A stretch of DNA of 64,000 nucleotides from an uncultured Methylocystaceae bacterium (GTDB lineage Bacteria; Pseudomonadota; Alphaproteobacteria; Rhizobiales; Beijerinckiaceae). The DNA lies in assembly GCA_937870755.1 (NCBI GenBank), contig CALMZV010000027.1:124001-188000 (forward strand). Reading direction: 5' to 3'. This document shows positions 16,317-24,497 of this stretch, one piece after another (positions within the stretch are counted from its first letter, which is position 1; every line of letters starts with the position of its first letter). Below the pieces are notes generated by a model. It did no database searches, had not been told where the DNA came from, and saw only the letters and a list, made by a program, of their open reading frames with translations. Both the position numbers and the translations under genes were made by a program.

Positions 16317-17771
16317 TCACCTCACGGACTCGAAGAACGACATGTACATCTGGTCGATGGTGGCGATCAGCTTGGCGGCCGCCTGAAACGACCGCTCCAG
16401 CTGCAGCATCTGCGCCATCTGATCGTCGATATTGACGCCCGCCGCGTTCGACAGAGCCGCGCCCGCCTGTTCTGAAAGGGCCTGGGCCTGGACGCTCGAT
16501 TGCGTCGCAGACTGTCGCCGCGCTTCGATCCACCCGGTCGACTGCGCCGCGTATTCGGCGAGCGTGGCGACGGAACCGAGCCCGGCGTTCGCGTCGAACG
16601 TCTGCGGCGCGGCGAGCGATTGGGCCAGCGCGCTCAGACGATCGGAATAGCCAGCGGCGCCCGTCGTGTTGGCGATATAAGCCGCGCCGCCAATTCCGCC
16701 GTCGCGCAGCAGCAGCGCGTTCCCGCCCGCGGCCGGATCGACCGCCGGATCGATGCGGATCGATCCGGCAAGGCCGGTCGCGGCGCCGACCGCCGGCAAC
16801 GACGGTCCGCCGGACCATGCGAACAACCCCGTGCGATCCGGCGCGCTGGGCGAGGATTCCGCAAAGGCGACGACAAGACCGCGCGCGATTTCATCCAGTT
16901 GCGATTGAAAGGCCGGCGCCGCCTCGTCGCGCGCGCGCGCCAGCCCGGCGAGCGAACCCGCGCGCAGAGCCATTCCGGCCGTAGGGCCGGTGACGGCGAC
17001 GCCGTCGATGTAAACGGCGGCGCCGTTCACGCCGGCGGCGAAGGTCGCGGTCGACTCCATCGTCACGCTGCGCGGTCCGCCCTGATACAGCGTCGCCCCG
17101 CCATCGGCGTAAATCGACATGTCGCCGTTCTTGCCGTTCAGCGTCGCAATGCCGACATAGCCCGATAGCTCTTTCAGGATGGCGTTGCGGCGGTCGAGGG
17201 CGTCGTTGGCCGGCGCGCCGGTCGCGTTTGCGCGCACCACCTGCGTGTTCGCTCGGTCGAAATCGGCGAGAAGCGCGTTGATGCGCGCCACCTGGTCGCC
17301 GATCTGGCGATCGGCGTCGGCGCGCGCCGTCTGCGTGGCGATGGTCGCCGCATTGAGCGCGCGCGCAAGCGTGTCGGCCGCACCGACAGCGCCTTGCGCG
17401 CCCAGCGGATTGGAGGGTTGCGCCGTCGCCTGCACGAGCGCGCCCTGCAACGCGCTGACGAGTGCGGCAGGCGACGTCTCCGATTGCGGATCGCCGACAA
17501 CGACGTGCATCCGGTCGAACGCTGCGGCGAGCGCGCTTTCGGCGCCGGCCTGCGCTGTGGCGGCCAGGTCGGCTTCCTGCAGCGCGAGATCCGTGGCCGA
17601 CCGGATGCCGGCGACACGCGAGCCGCCGTCGTACAGCGTTTCGACGAGGGTTATGCGCCGTGCGTAGCTCGGATCGCTCGCTCCGGCGATGTTGCGCGAC
17701 GTCACCTGTGTCTGCGTCGCTGTCGTCAGCAGCGCCGATTTCGCGGTATACAGAGCGGTCTGCAAACTCAT
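16317..17771 (-). CDS. flgK: Hook-associated protein FlgK
   Basis: This 484-aa protein is HAP1, the first junction protein between hook and filament. The N-terminus SLQTALYTAKSALLTTATQTQVTSRNIAGASDPSYARR is the flagellar rod/hook helix with the NIAGA-SYARR variant of the family motif. The C-terminus VNIDDQMAQMLQLERSFQAAAKLI carries the second helix. It lies between flgE and flgL in the hook operon. Confidence 0.95.
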   Translation of the reverse strand: MSLQTALYTAKSALLTTATQTQVTSRNIAGASDPSYARRITLVETLYDGGSRVAGIRSATDLALQEADLAATAQAGAESALAAAFDRMHVVVGDPQSETSPAALVSALQGALVQATAQPSNPLGAQGAVGAADTLARALNAATIATQTARADADRQIGDQVARINALLADFDRANTQVVRANATGAPANDALDRRNAILKELSGYVGIATLNGKNGDMSIYADGGATLYQGGPRSVTMESTATFAAGVNGAAVYIDGVAVTGPTAGMALRAGSLAGLARARDEAAPAFQSQLDEIARGLVVAFAESSPSAPDRTGLFAWSGGPSLPAVGAATGLAGSIRIDPAVDPAAGGNALLLRDGGIGGAAYIANTTGAAGYSDRLSALAQSLAAPQTFDANAGLGSVATLAEYAAQSTGWIEARRQSATQSSVQAQALSEQAGAALSNAAGVNIDDQMAQMLQLERSFQAAAKLIATIDQMYMSFFESVR

Positions 17772-17805
17772 GATCCGATGCTCCGCCCGGCGCCCTCAGG
17801 CGCCG

Positions 17806-19059
17806 TCACACTTTGAGATTGACGATGACGTCCGTCATGTCCGACGCGATCGTGAACGCCTTGGAATTGGCGGTGTAGGACCGCTGGGTTTCGATCATGC
17901 CGGTCAATTCCGCAGCGATGTCGACCGTGGAATTTTCGAGCGCATTGGAAACGACATCGCCGAACGCGCCCGTGCGCGGCTGGCCGACAATCACCTGGCC
18001 CGACTGTTCGTTCACGTCGTAGATGTTGCCGGCAAGCGGCAGAAGGTTGTTGACGCTCGGCACGGTCGCGAGTTGAACCTGGTAGAGATCGACCGTCTTG
18101 CCGTTCTGATAGACCGCCGAAATCACGCCGTCTGTGTCGATCCGCAGAGACGAAAACCGCGACGGCGCATTGCCGTCGATCGACGAACTGGCGATCGAAT
18201 AGGGAGCGCCGAGCTGCGTCATGCTCGAGAAGTCGATCGGAATCGTCGCGCCGTTGGGCACGGAGACGCTGAGCGAGGAAGGCGCGGTCAGGCGTCCTGT
18301 CGTCGCATCGAATGCAAGCGCTGTCGTGCCGAGCGGCCCGGCGGAATAGGGAAAGCCGCCGAGCGGTCCGGCCGTCGCGTGGTCGAACACGGTCGCTTCC
18401 CAGCTGTTGGCGGCCGTCTTGGTCATGAAAATGTCGAGCGTGACCGCCTCGCCGAGATTGTTGTAAGCGACCAGAGAGGCTTTCGCGGTCGGCGCGGCGC
18501 TAGCGTTGTTGGCGGACGGCAAATCGGCCGCCGCCACCACGCTCGCGGTCGACGGCAGGTTGGCCGCAAACGAGGCCGCGCTGGACGCTGTGGCGATCAA
18601 CCCGGTCATGTTCACCTTGATGTCTGTCAGCCCGCCGAACCCGGTCGCGGACATGGGCGCGGGACCGGCCGAAATATCCACGCCCTGCAATCGATAACCG
18701 GCGACATTGACGAGATAGCCTTGCGCGTCTGGAATGAACGAGCCAGCGCGCGTGAGATGCTGCGCGCCGTTGGCGTCCGACACGACGAAGAACCCCTGCC
18801 CGCTGACGGCGAGGTCGGTGGCGCTGGTCGTGCTGTTGAGCACGCCCTGCTGGTCGATGCCGTAACGGATGCGCGTGTCCACGCCGCCGGACGTATAGGA
18901 GTCCGACGTCTGCGAAATCAGCAGCGTCTGGAAATGCGCGGTCGCCGCCTTGTACCCGACGGTGTCGACGTTGGCGACGTTCTCCGAATAGGTCGAAAGA
19001 CGGTTGGACTGCGCGGCCATTCCGGACACGCTCGTGCGCATGGCATTGTAGACCGACAT
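17806..19059 (-). CDS. flgE: Flagellar hook protein FlgE
   Basis: This 417-aa protein is the hook subunit. It begins MSVYNAMRTSVSGMAAQSNRL and contains the rod/hook signature ENVANVDTVGYKAA, a GQGFFVVSD strand-turn motif near residue 88 and the C-terminal SNALENSTVDIAAELTGMIETQRSYTANSKAF helix. It is the first structural gene after ftcR, 35 nt downstream of that regulator, as in Brucella. Confidence 0.95.
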   Translation of the reverse strand: MSVYNAMRTSVSGMAAQSNRLSTYSENVANVDTVGYKAATAHFQTLLISQTSDSYTSGGVDTRIRYGIDQQGVLNSTTSATDLAVSGQGFFVVSDANGAQHLTRAGSFIPDAQGYLVNVAGYRLQGVDISAGPAPMSATGFGGLTDIKVNMTGLIATASSAASFAANLPSTASVVAAADLPSANNASAAPTAKASLVAYNNLGEAVTLDIFMTKTAANSWEATVFDHATAGPLGGFPYSAGPLGTTALAFDATTGRLTAPSSLSVSVPNGATIPIDFSSMTQLGAPYSIASSSIDGNAPSRFSSLRIDTDGVISAVYQNGKTVDLYQVQLATVPSVNNLLPLAGNIYDVNEQSGQVIVGQPRTGAFGDVVSNALENSTVDIAAELTGMIETQRSYTANSKAFTIASDMTDVIVNLKV

Positions 19060-19094
19060 CGCTTGCTCCGCGTAAGGTCAGTTGATTGGGCAGG

Positions 19095-19835
19095 TCAGGC
19101 GAATGCGAGATCCGCCTCAAGAGGCGCGCGCACGCAGGGTTCCACGCGCATGCGCTCTCCGACCGGCGGCTCCAGCAGCCGGTAACCGAGGAACCTCTTG
19201 GAATCGATCGGATCGTAACCCACGCGACAGCGCAGCTTCTTGCGCAGCTTGCTGACGTGGCTCTCCACGACGCTCTCCTCGACCTCCTCGTCGAACAGGC
19301 CGTAGATCGCATGGAAGATCTGGCTCTTGGTGACGCGGCGACCGCGATGGGCTGCGAGAAATTCGAGAATGCGCCGTTCGCGGCGCGGCAACGGCAGGAT
19401 CTCTCCGTCGATCTCCGGATCGCGACCATCGAAATAGATGCGCATGGCGCCGATGGTGGCGTGCCCGCTCTTCGTTTCCACGCGACGACGGATGGCGCGC
19501 GCGCGGGCGAGAATTTCGCGAACATGAACCGGCTTGCGAACCACATCGTCGACGCCACAGGCGAACAGATCGAGCGTCTGTTCGAGGGAAGCGACATCGT
19601 TGAGCGCGATTGTCGGGGCCGCGCAACGATCCCGAATGGCGCGCGCGCAGGCGACGCGGTCCGGCATCTCGCCGATCAGGATTCCTTCCAGCGCAGCGAG
19701 TTCGCTCTTCGTGGCGCCCGCCAGCCACTCCCGAAAATCGCAAGGGCTGAAGCCCTTCATGGCGAAGCCTTCGCGCGCGAACTGCGCGGCGAACACCTCG
19801 ACCACCTGGGCCCGTCCCTCGATGAGTATGAACAT
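19095..19835 (-). CDS. ftcR: Flagellar transcriptional regulator FtcR
   Basis: This 246-aa two-domain protein is an OmpR/PhoB-like regulator (FtcR of Brucella, Rem of Sinorhizobium). Residues 1-110 form a degenerate receiver domain, and residues about 125-230 form a winged-helix DNA-binding domain (LPRRERRILEFLAAHRGRRVTKSQI...VVESHVSKLRKKLR...DPIDSKRFLGYRLL). The start MFILIEG, with AGGCAGGACA just upstream, is preferred over an ATG 84 nt farther up. It should activate class II flagellar operons, starting with flgE directly downstream. The AT-rich tract 5' of the gene is the likely promoter. Confidence 0.92.
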   Translation of the reverse strand: MFILIEGRAQVVEVFAAQFAREGFAMKGFSPCDFREWLAGATKSELAALEGILIGEMPDRVACARAIRDRCAAPTIALNDVASLEQTLDLFACGVDDVVRKPVHVREILARARAIRRRVETKSGHATIGAMRIYFDGRDPEIDGEILPLPRRERRILEFLAAHRGRRVTKSQIFHAIYGLFDEEVEESVVESHVSKLRKKLRCRVGYDPIDSKRFLGYRLLEPPVGERMRVEPCVRAPLEADLAFA

Positions 19836-19919
19836 TGTCCTGCCTCTCAAACCAGGTTGACGCTCGTACTCATGACATCGACACCGGCTACGCCGCCGCT
19901 TGCGCGGCCATGAGAACAA

Positions 19920-20010
19920 TATAGAGGCTGACTATTATCAATGTATTAATTACATAGTAATTATTTTTACTTACTGTTGGGCAATACTATACTATACGTC
20001 ATCTGGTTAC
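19920..20010. promoter_or_regulatory. AT-rich island with palindrome upstream of ftcR
   Basis: About 90 bases of strongly AT-rich DNA interrupt an otherwise GC-rich region between the lytic transglycosylase gene and ftcR. It contains TAATTAC-ATA-GTAATTA (19947-19963), a perfect 7-bp inverted repeat, and the related segments TACGTCAT and TACGTAATGTCAT. It probably holds the ftcR promoter and regulator-binding sites; I could not fix one -35/-10 pair. Confidence 0.55.
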
Positions 20011-20029
20011 GTAATGTCATGTACCGACG

Positions 20030-20596
20030 CTAGGCGCAAAAAGCGCGCGCCTGCGGCGTCCACGCGCCAAACCCGACGGCGACCATGTTGGCGATGACCG
20101 CGCAGACGTAGCGCTTCTGCGCCGGGTTGTTATGGGGCCCGGCATGGTAGCGCGCGACTGCAAGCGTCCAGCTGGGCTGCCGCGCGCGCAGCTCTTTCAG
20201 AAATCGCGCCGCATAATCGACGTTGCGTTGCGGCTCGAACATCTCGCGCACGTCGCGAAACGCGCGGCCATGGAAATGATGATTGATCTGCATGCAGCCG
20301 ACGTCGATCAGCCTGGCGCCGCGGGCGCGCGCGGCCGCGAACTTCGCCATCGCTTCGCCCACGCTGCCGGAGAACACCGCTGCGCCTTCCACATTCATCG
20401 CATAGGGTTGGAGGGAGCCTCGTCGCCCCGTTTCCGTCAGGCCAACGGCATATAGCACCGCCACGGGCACATCGTAGGTCTTGGCCGCGCGCATCATCTC
20501 CGCCTCGCAAATGCGCGACGGCGCGTCCGCCGCGGCGGCGGGCGGCGCGCTACAGAAGATGGCCGCTGCGGCGACGCACAAGGTCGCTGTCTTCAT
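20030..20596 (-). CDS. Lytic transglycosylase, flagellar-associated
   Basis: This 188-aa exported protein has a signal peptide (MKTATLCVAAAAIFCSAPPA) and an SLT-type lysozyme fold. The catalytic Glu is in YAVGLTETGRRG (about E55), followed by GCMQINHHFHGRAF and LARYHAGPHN-like AVARYHAGPHN segments. It should cut peptidoglycan so that the rod can cross the wall. Its start overlaps the end of fliK by 47 nt, tying its expression to the flagellar operon. Rhizobial islands carry a similar gene; FlgJ here (43253) lacks such a domain. Confidence 0.85.
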   Translation of the reverse strand: MKTATLCVAAAAIFCSAPPAAAADAPSRICEAEMMRAAKTYDVPVAVLYAVGLTETGRRGSLQPYAMNVEGAAVFSGSVGEAMAKFAAARARGARLIDVGCMQINHHFHGRAFRDVREMFEPQRNVDYAARFLKELRARQPSWTLAVARYHAGPHNNPAQKRYVCAVIANMVAVGFGAWTPQARAFCA

Positions 20597-21755
20597 CGAT
20601 CGTCCTTTCGCCGGCGGCGCTTTCATCGCGCGCATCCCCCCTTCGTTGCCGCGCCCGCTGCTCGCCCTCATCGCCCGGCAACAGGTTTTGCGCCGATCTG
20701 TCGAACGATTCATGCGCCGCGCCTGCCTGAACCGACGAGGCATGTGTTGAAGGAGTCGAGAATGTTTCGACGCGCGCGCTGGCGACGATGACGATTTCGT
20801 CCGCCTCGAAGCCGGCGCGCGCCAGAATGGCCTCGAGTTCTGGCTGTGCCTCGCGCACATGCTCGACCGTCTGCGAAACCGCGACCTCGACGCGCATGCG
20901 CACGCTTTCGCCCGAAAGGCGAACGTTGATCCGGATCGCGCCCAGATGGGCCGGCGCAAGATCGATCACCAGAACGCGCGATGGCGATGTCGGCGCGCGC
21001 TTGTCGATCTGCTGGCCAGCCGCGCCCGCCTCGCGCACGGATGCAGCGCTCTTCGCATCCACCTGCATCTCGGCGATGGCGTCGCGCACAACGGCGCCGA
21101 TCTGTGATGCGACAGCGGCCTCGTCCGGCGCGAAATGCGTTTGCGTCAGCGCAATCTCCGCGTCGGCGGCCTCGTTCGCGCGCACGTCCCGCGCAGTCTC
21201 GACCCGGTGCTCCCGCATTGGCGCCGCAACCGTGCGCGGCGACGCCGGCCCGCCTGTTTCCTGCGGAGCGCCCGCATACGTCGACGACAAAAGGCGCTCG
21301 ATCGCGCAATCGGCCGTTCGGTCTGCGTCGCGCGCTCCATCCGCGCTCGCCGTGCGCGGCCGCGCTATCGCCTGCGCAACCGCGGCGAATGCGTGCGCCG
21401 CCGGCGTTCCAGCCTCCTGCGCCGTCGGCCCTGGCGCGCGCGGCGCAGCTTGCTCGCAACCTGGCGCGCCGGACGCCGCCAGCATGGCGGCCAGCGCCGC
21501 CTGGGCCGTGTCGAACGCGACCGGTGACGATTCGCCGGCCGCCGCCGCGCCCTTGTCGCGGGGCGTTGTGCGCTCGTCGCGCGCTTGGGGCGGCGCCTGG
21601 TCCTTCTGCGTTGCAGGAGCCTGCGCGGACGACGGCGCCGGCGTGCGCGCGTCGCATACCAACAATGAAAAGGCGATGCCGTCGGCAGGCGGCGTCGCCT
21701 GCAGCGCAGGCGCGGCGCCGGGCGGCTTGACGGGCGCGACCAGCCCGGGCTTCAT
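20550..21755 (-). CDS. fliK: Flagellar hook-length control protein FliK-like
   Basis: This 401-aa protein has the FliK layout: a long, low-complexity Ala/Pro/Gln-rich N-terminal ruler (about residues 1-250) and a compact C-terminal Flg_hook domain (VLVIDLAPAHLGAIRINVRLSGESVRMRVEVAVSQTVEHVRE region). It measures the hook and switches export specificity. FliK proteins are poorly conserved, so the call rests on layout, the LxPxxLGxIxV-like motif and position after motC. It overlaps motC by 4 nt and the lytic transglycosylase gene by 47 nt. Confidence 0.83.
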   Translation of the reverse strand: MKPGLVAPVKPPGAAPALQATPPADGIAFSLLVCDARTPAPSSAQAPATQKDQAPPQARDERTTPRDKGAAAAGESSPVAFDTAQAALAAMLAASGAPGCEQAAPRAPGPTAQEAGTPAAHAFAAVAQAIARPRTASADGARDADRTADCAIERLLSSTYAGAPQETGGPASPRTVAAPMREHRVETARDVRANEAADAEIALTQTHFAPDEAAVASQIGAVVRDAIAEMQVDAKSAASVREAGAAGQQIDKRAPTSPSRVLVIDLAPAHLGAIRINVRLSGESVRMRVEVAVSQTVEHVREAQPELEAILARAGFEADEIVIVASARVETFSTPSTHASSVQAGAAHESFDRSAQNLLPGDEGEQRARQRRGDARDESAAGERTIDEDSDLVRRRSGHLL

Positions 21756-22879
21756 CGACCGCTCCGCAGCGCATCGGCGTCTGCGATCAGTTCGACTGCG
21801 CGCTTCATCAGCGGCGTCGGCTCGCCCGCGCGTATCTCGCCTTCGTCTTCGCGCGGCGGCTTGAGGGCGGCCACGGCCAACAGCGCGCTTTCGCGCAGAA
21901 TGCGATCCTCCGGCGACAGCCGCGCCGGCGCAATCGCCGTCAGCTGCTCCGCCGCGGCGCCTTCGTCGAGCACGCCAGCGGCAAGTGCATAGAGGTCTGC
22001 GCGCACCAGCGCCGCGTCTTCTGCATCCATATAGGTCTTGGCCCGCGTGGCGGCCGCTTTCGCCGCTCCGAAGGCGCCCTGCGCGATTGCGGCGCGCGCC
22101 GCATCGAACAACAGGAGCGTGGCTTCCGACCGTGGCGATTCCACAAACGCCTGTTCGAGCGCGCCGCGCGCGCGCTCGTCGCCCCCGATCCAGAAACGGA
22201 TGAAACCATCACGAAACCGCGTCCGGAAGTTGGACGCATATGTCGAGTTCTTGAACCGCAGGCGATAGCGTTCCGACAAGGCGATAAACCGCGCCGGATC
22301 GTCGCCTTCGCTGGCGATGAACACCTGACGACGCAACGCGGCTTCCTCCACGAGGGCGCCCGGCGACAGGAGACGGGCGAGATCGAGCGCCTGCATCGCT
22401 TTGGCGCGGTCGACGCCGAGATTGAGAACCCCTTGCGTCAACGCTACCTGACCGCCGATATCCGCCGGCAGATTGCGCGGCTCCAGCGCGCCGAGCGCCG
22501 CCAGCGCTTCCTTTTCACGCCCTTCCGCGAACGCGAGCGCGCCTTCGAGCAACTTCTTCTCGTCGCCATCGAGCGTCATTTTCGTCACGACGCCCCGCAG
22601 CGCCTCGCCCTCCCCGCCCGCCAGAAGATAGAGCGCGACCGCGCGGCGATTGCGCGCCGACTCCCAAAGCTTCGCCTCGCCGCTCGTGGCGCGCTGCAGG
22701 AATTCGTTCGACAACTGTTTCTGCTCATCCTGCGCGCCGCCGTCCGACGACAGAAACCGGTCCTGCGAGGCCGTCAGTTGCCGCACGATCTCGTGCGGCT
22801 CGCGACCGCGCTCCTGCGCAAACGCAGCGTTCGAAATGCATGCCAACGCCAATGCGGCGAGCACGCGCGCGGCCTTCAT
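21752..22879 (-). CDS. motC: Motility protein MotC
   Basis: This 375-aa periplasmic protein has a signal peptide (MKAARVLAALALACISNAAF, AFA-QE cleavage) and a helical repeat-like body. Segments such as PHEIVRQLTASQDRF, LYLLAGGEGEALRGV and YRLRFKNSTYASNFR match MotC of rhizobia, a periplasmic factor thought to stabilise MotB and needed for motor rotation. It overlaps motB by 4 nt; its partner MotE is encoded at 29182. Confidence 0.9.
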   Translation of the reverse strand: MKAARVLAALALACISNAAFAQERGREPHEIVRQLTASQDRFLSSDGGAQDEQKQLSNEFLQRATSGEAKLWESARNRRAVALYLLAGGEGEALRGVVTKMTLDGDEKKLLEGALAFAEGREKEALAALGALEPRNLPADIGGQVALTQGVLNLGVDRAKAMQALDLARLLSPGALVEEAALRRQVFIASEGDDPARFIALSERYRLRFKNSTYASNFRTRFRDGFIRFWIGGDERARGALEQAFVESPRSEATLLLFDAARAAIAQGAFGAAKAAATRAKTYMDAEDAALVRADLYALAAGVLDEGAAAEQLTAIAPARLSPEDRILRESALLAVAALKPPREDEGEIRAGEPTPLMKRAVELIADADALRSGR

Positions 22880-23886
22880 GGTTTTTCCTTGCGAATGAGA
22901 ATTTCGATGCGGCGGTTTTCCGGCGCCATCGTATCGTTCGGTCGTTTTGGCTTGCGGTCCGCATAGCCTTCGATGCGTTCGAACCGCCGTTCGTCCAGCC
23001 CATAGCGCAAGAGCACGTTCACGGTCGCCTGCGCGCGCGCCGAAGACAGTTGCCAGTTGTCGTATTGCCCGCTGCGATAGGGTCGCGCATCCGTATGACC
23101 GCGCAACACCACGGCGCCTGGCCGCGCTCCGATCGCCTGCGCAACGGCGCCGAGAATGCGCATCAGCCGCGGCTCGGGCTCCGCCGAGCCGATCGCGAAC
23201 ATGCCGAAATCGAACCCATCGCTCAAACTGATGAGCAATCCTTCAGGATCCGCGCGCACCTCCACATGTCCGCCGAGTCTCGCCATTTCTTCCGGGCCAA
23301 GCGCTCTGGCGAGATCGGCGCGCAACGCCGAGACCTGCGACTCGACGGCCGCGCCGACGCCGGCGTTCTGCGCGCCGCCGGCGCGCAACTTTCTCTCGAA
23401 CGGGTCCTGAAACGCGTCGACGGCCCTGGCCGTTCGCGCCCGCGCATCGTCGCCCGGCGTCGTCGGCTGCGCCTCCAACCCAGGCGCGCTCGCCTCCTTC
23501 TTCGGAGCGCTCTCCGACTGCGGCCGCTTGTCCGGCGCCTTGCCGTCTGCTTTGTCCGGCCCCGACGATTCTCCGGATTTGGCCGCCTCCTCGCCCTTCT
23601 CGGCGGCCGTTTCGTCCTGCTGGTTCTTCGTGTCCGTCAGCCCCTTCTTGGCCGGCGTCGAATCGGTCAGCTTGATCGGATTGAAATAGCGCGCCAGCGA
23701 CGTCTTGACCTCGCGTGTCGTGGAATTGACGATCCACAGCACGAGAAAGAACGCCATCATGGCTGTCATGAAATCGGCGAAGGCGACCTTCCACACGCCG
23801 CCGTGATGGCCTTCGTCATCGCCGTCGGAGCGACGGCGCACAAGGACGATTTCCTGGACCGGACCGTCGTTGTCGCTATCGCTCAC
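22876..23886 (-). CDS. motB: Flagellar stator protein MotB
   Basis: This 336-aa protein forms the proton-driven stator with MotA. One transmembrane helix (AFADFMTAMMAFFLVLWIV, about 35-53) carries the proton-accepting Asp38. A charged Lys/Glu/Pro-rich linker follows, then the OmpA-like peptidoglycan-binding domain with LRGHTDARPY and NWQLSSARAQATVN. The linker (about 70-150) is typical of rhizobial MotB. motA is distant, at the head of the other operon (36835), which is the usual split in this order. Confidence 0.95.
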   Translation of the reverse strand: MSDSDNDGPVQEIVLVRRRSDGDDEGHHGGVWKVAFADFMTAMMAFFLVLWIVNSTTREVKTSLARYFNPIKLTDSTPAKKGLTDTKNQQDETAAEKGEEAAKSGESSGPDKADGKAPDKRPQSESAPKKEASAPGLEAQPTTPGDDARARTARAVDAFQDPFERKLRAGGAQNAGVGAAVESQVSALRADLARALGPEEMARLGGHVEVRADPEGLLISLSDGFDFGMFAIGSAEPEPRLMRILGAVAQAIGARPGAVVLRGHTDARPYRSGQYDNWQLSSARAQATVNVLLRYGLDERRFERIEGYADRKPKRPNDTMAPENRRIEILIRKEKP

Positions 23887-24497
23887 GTTGCGCCCCGTTC
23901 GCTGGCATTTTCAACTTCGCCGATCCAGGATTCGAGCCGTGCGCGCACAATCGTGCGATCGATCCGCGCGCGGCATTCGCCCGGCGCGCCGGCCCGAATG
24001 TCGATGAAACGCCCATCGAACAGGCTCTGGACGGCGAGCTTGTCGATCATGTCGGGCGGCGCATCGAGTTTGACGCTCGCAACGGCGCCGTCCGCCAGCA
24101 GCTCGTGTAGGCAGGACTGGAATGCGGCGACGATCCCGGCCGTCTTCGCGCCCTCAACCACAGGCGCCAGCAAATCGGCCACCGCCTCGGCAAGTTCCTG
24201 CTCGATGGCGGAAAACCCTTCGCCAAGTTCTCGCGAAAGACGATCGACGGTTTCGTTGCGCCACGCGGCCTGCGCCGCCGCCAGACGCTGCGCGAACGCC
24301 TCTTCCAACTGCTTTTCGCGCGCCGCGCTTTCCGCCGCGGCTTGCGCACAACCCTGCGCATAGCCCTCCGCCCGCGCGGCCTCCAACGTTTCGTTCGCAG
24401 TTTCGACGGTCGGCGCGATGCGCACGGGCTCCACAACGCCACGCGGCGCACGTTGGTCGAAGACCGCCAGATGCCGGGATAAAGCGGCCGTTCTCAC
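23883..24497 (-). CDS. fliH: Flagellar assembly protein FliH-like
   Basis: This 204-aa protein lies between fliF and motB, where rhizobia encode FliH, the regulator of the export ATPase FliI. An Ala/Glu-rich coiled coil (about 35-110; AARAEGYAQGCAQAAAESAAREKQLEEAF) with GxxxG-like spacing is followed by a compact alpha/beta tail ending LESWIGEVENASERG. Sequence conservation is low in this family, so the call depends on position and architecture. Confidence 0.8.
   Translation of the reverse strand: MRTAALSRHLAVFDQRAPRGVVEPVRIAPTVETANETLEAARAEGYAQGCAQAAAESAAREKQLEEAFAQRLAAAQAAWRNETVDRLSRELGEGFSAIEQELAEAVADLLAPVVEGAKTAGIVAAFQSCLHELLADGAVASVKLDAPPDMIDKLAVQSLFDGRFIDIRAGAPGECRARIDRTIVRARLESWIGEVENASERGAT

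Noticed and set aside
21135-21527. Plus-strand frames within the fliK ruler region
   Set aside because: They mirror low-complexity Ala/Pro codons of fliK and carry no start signal or domain.
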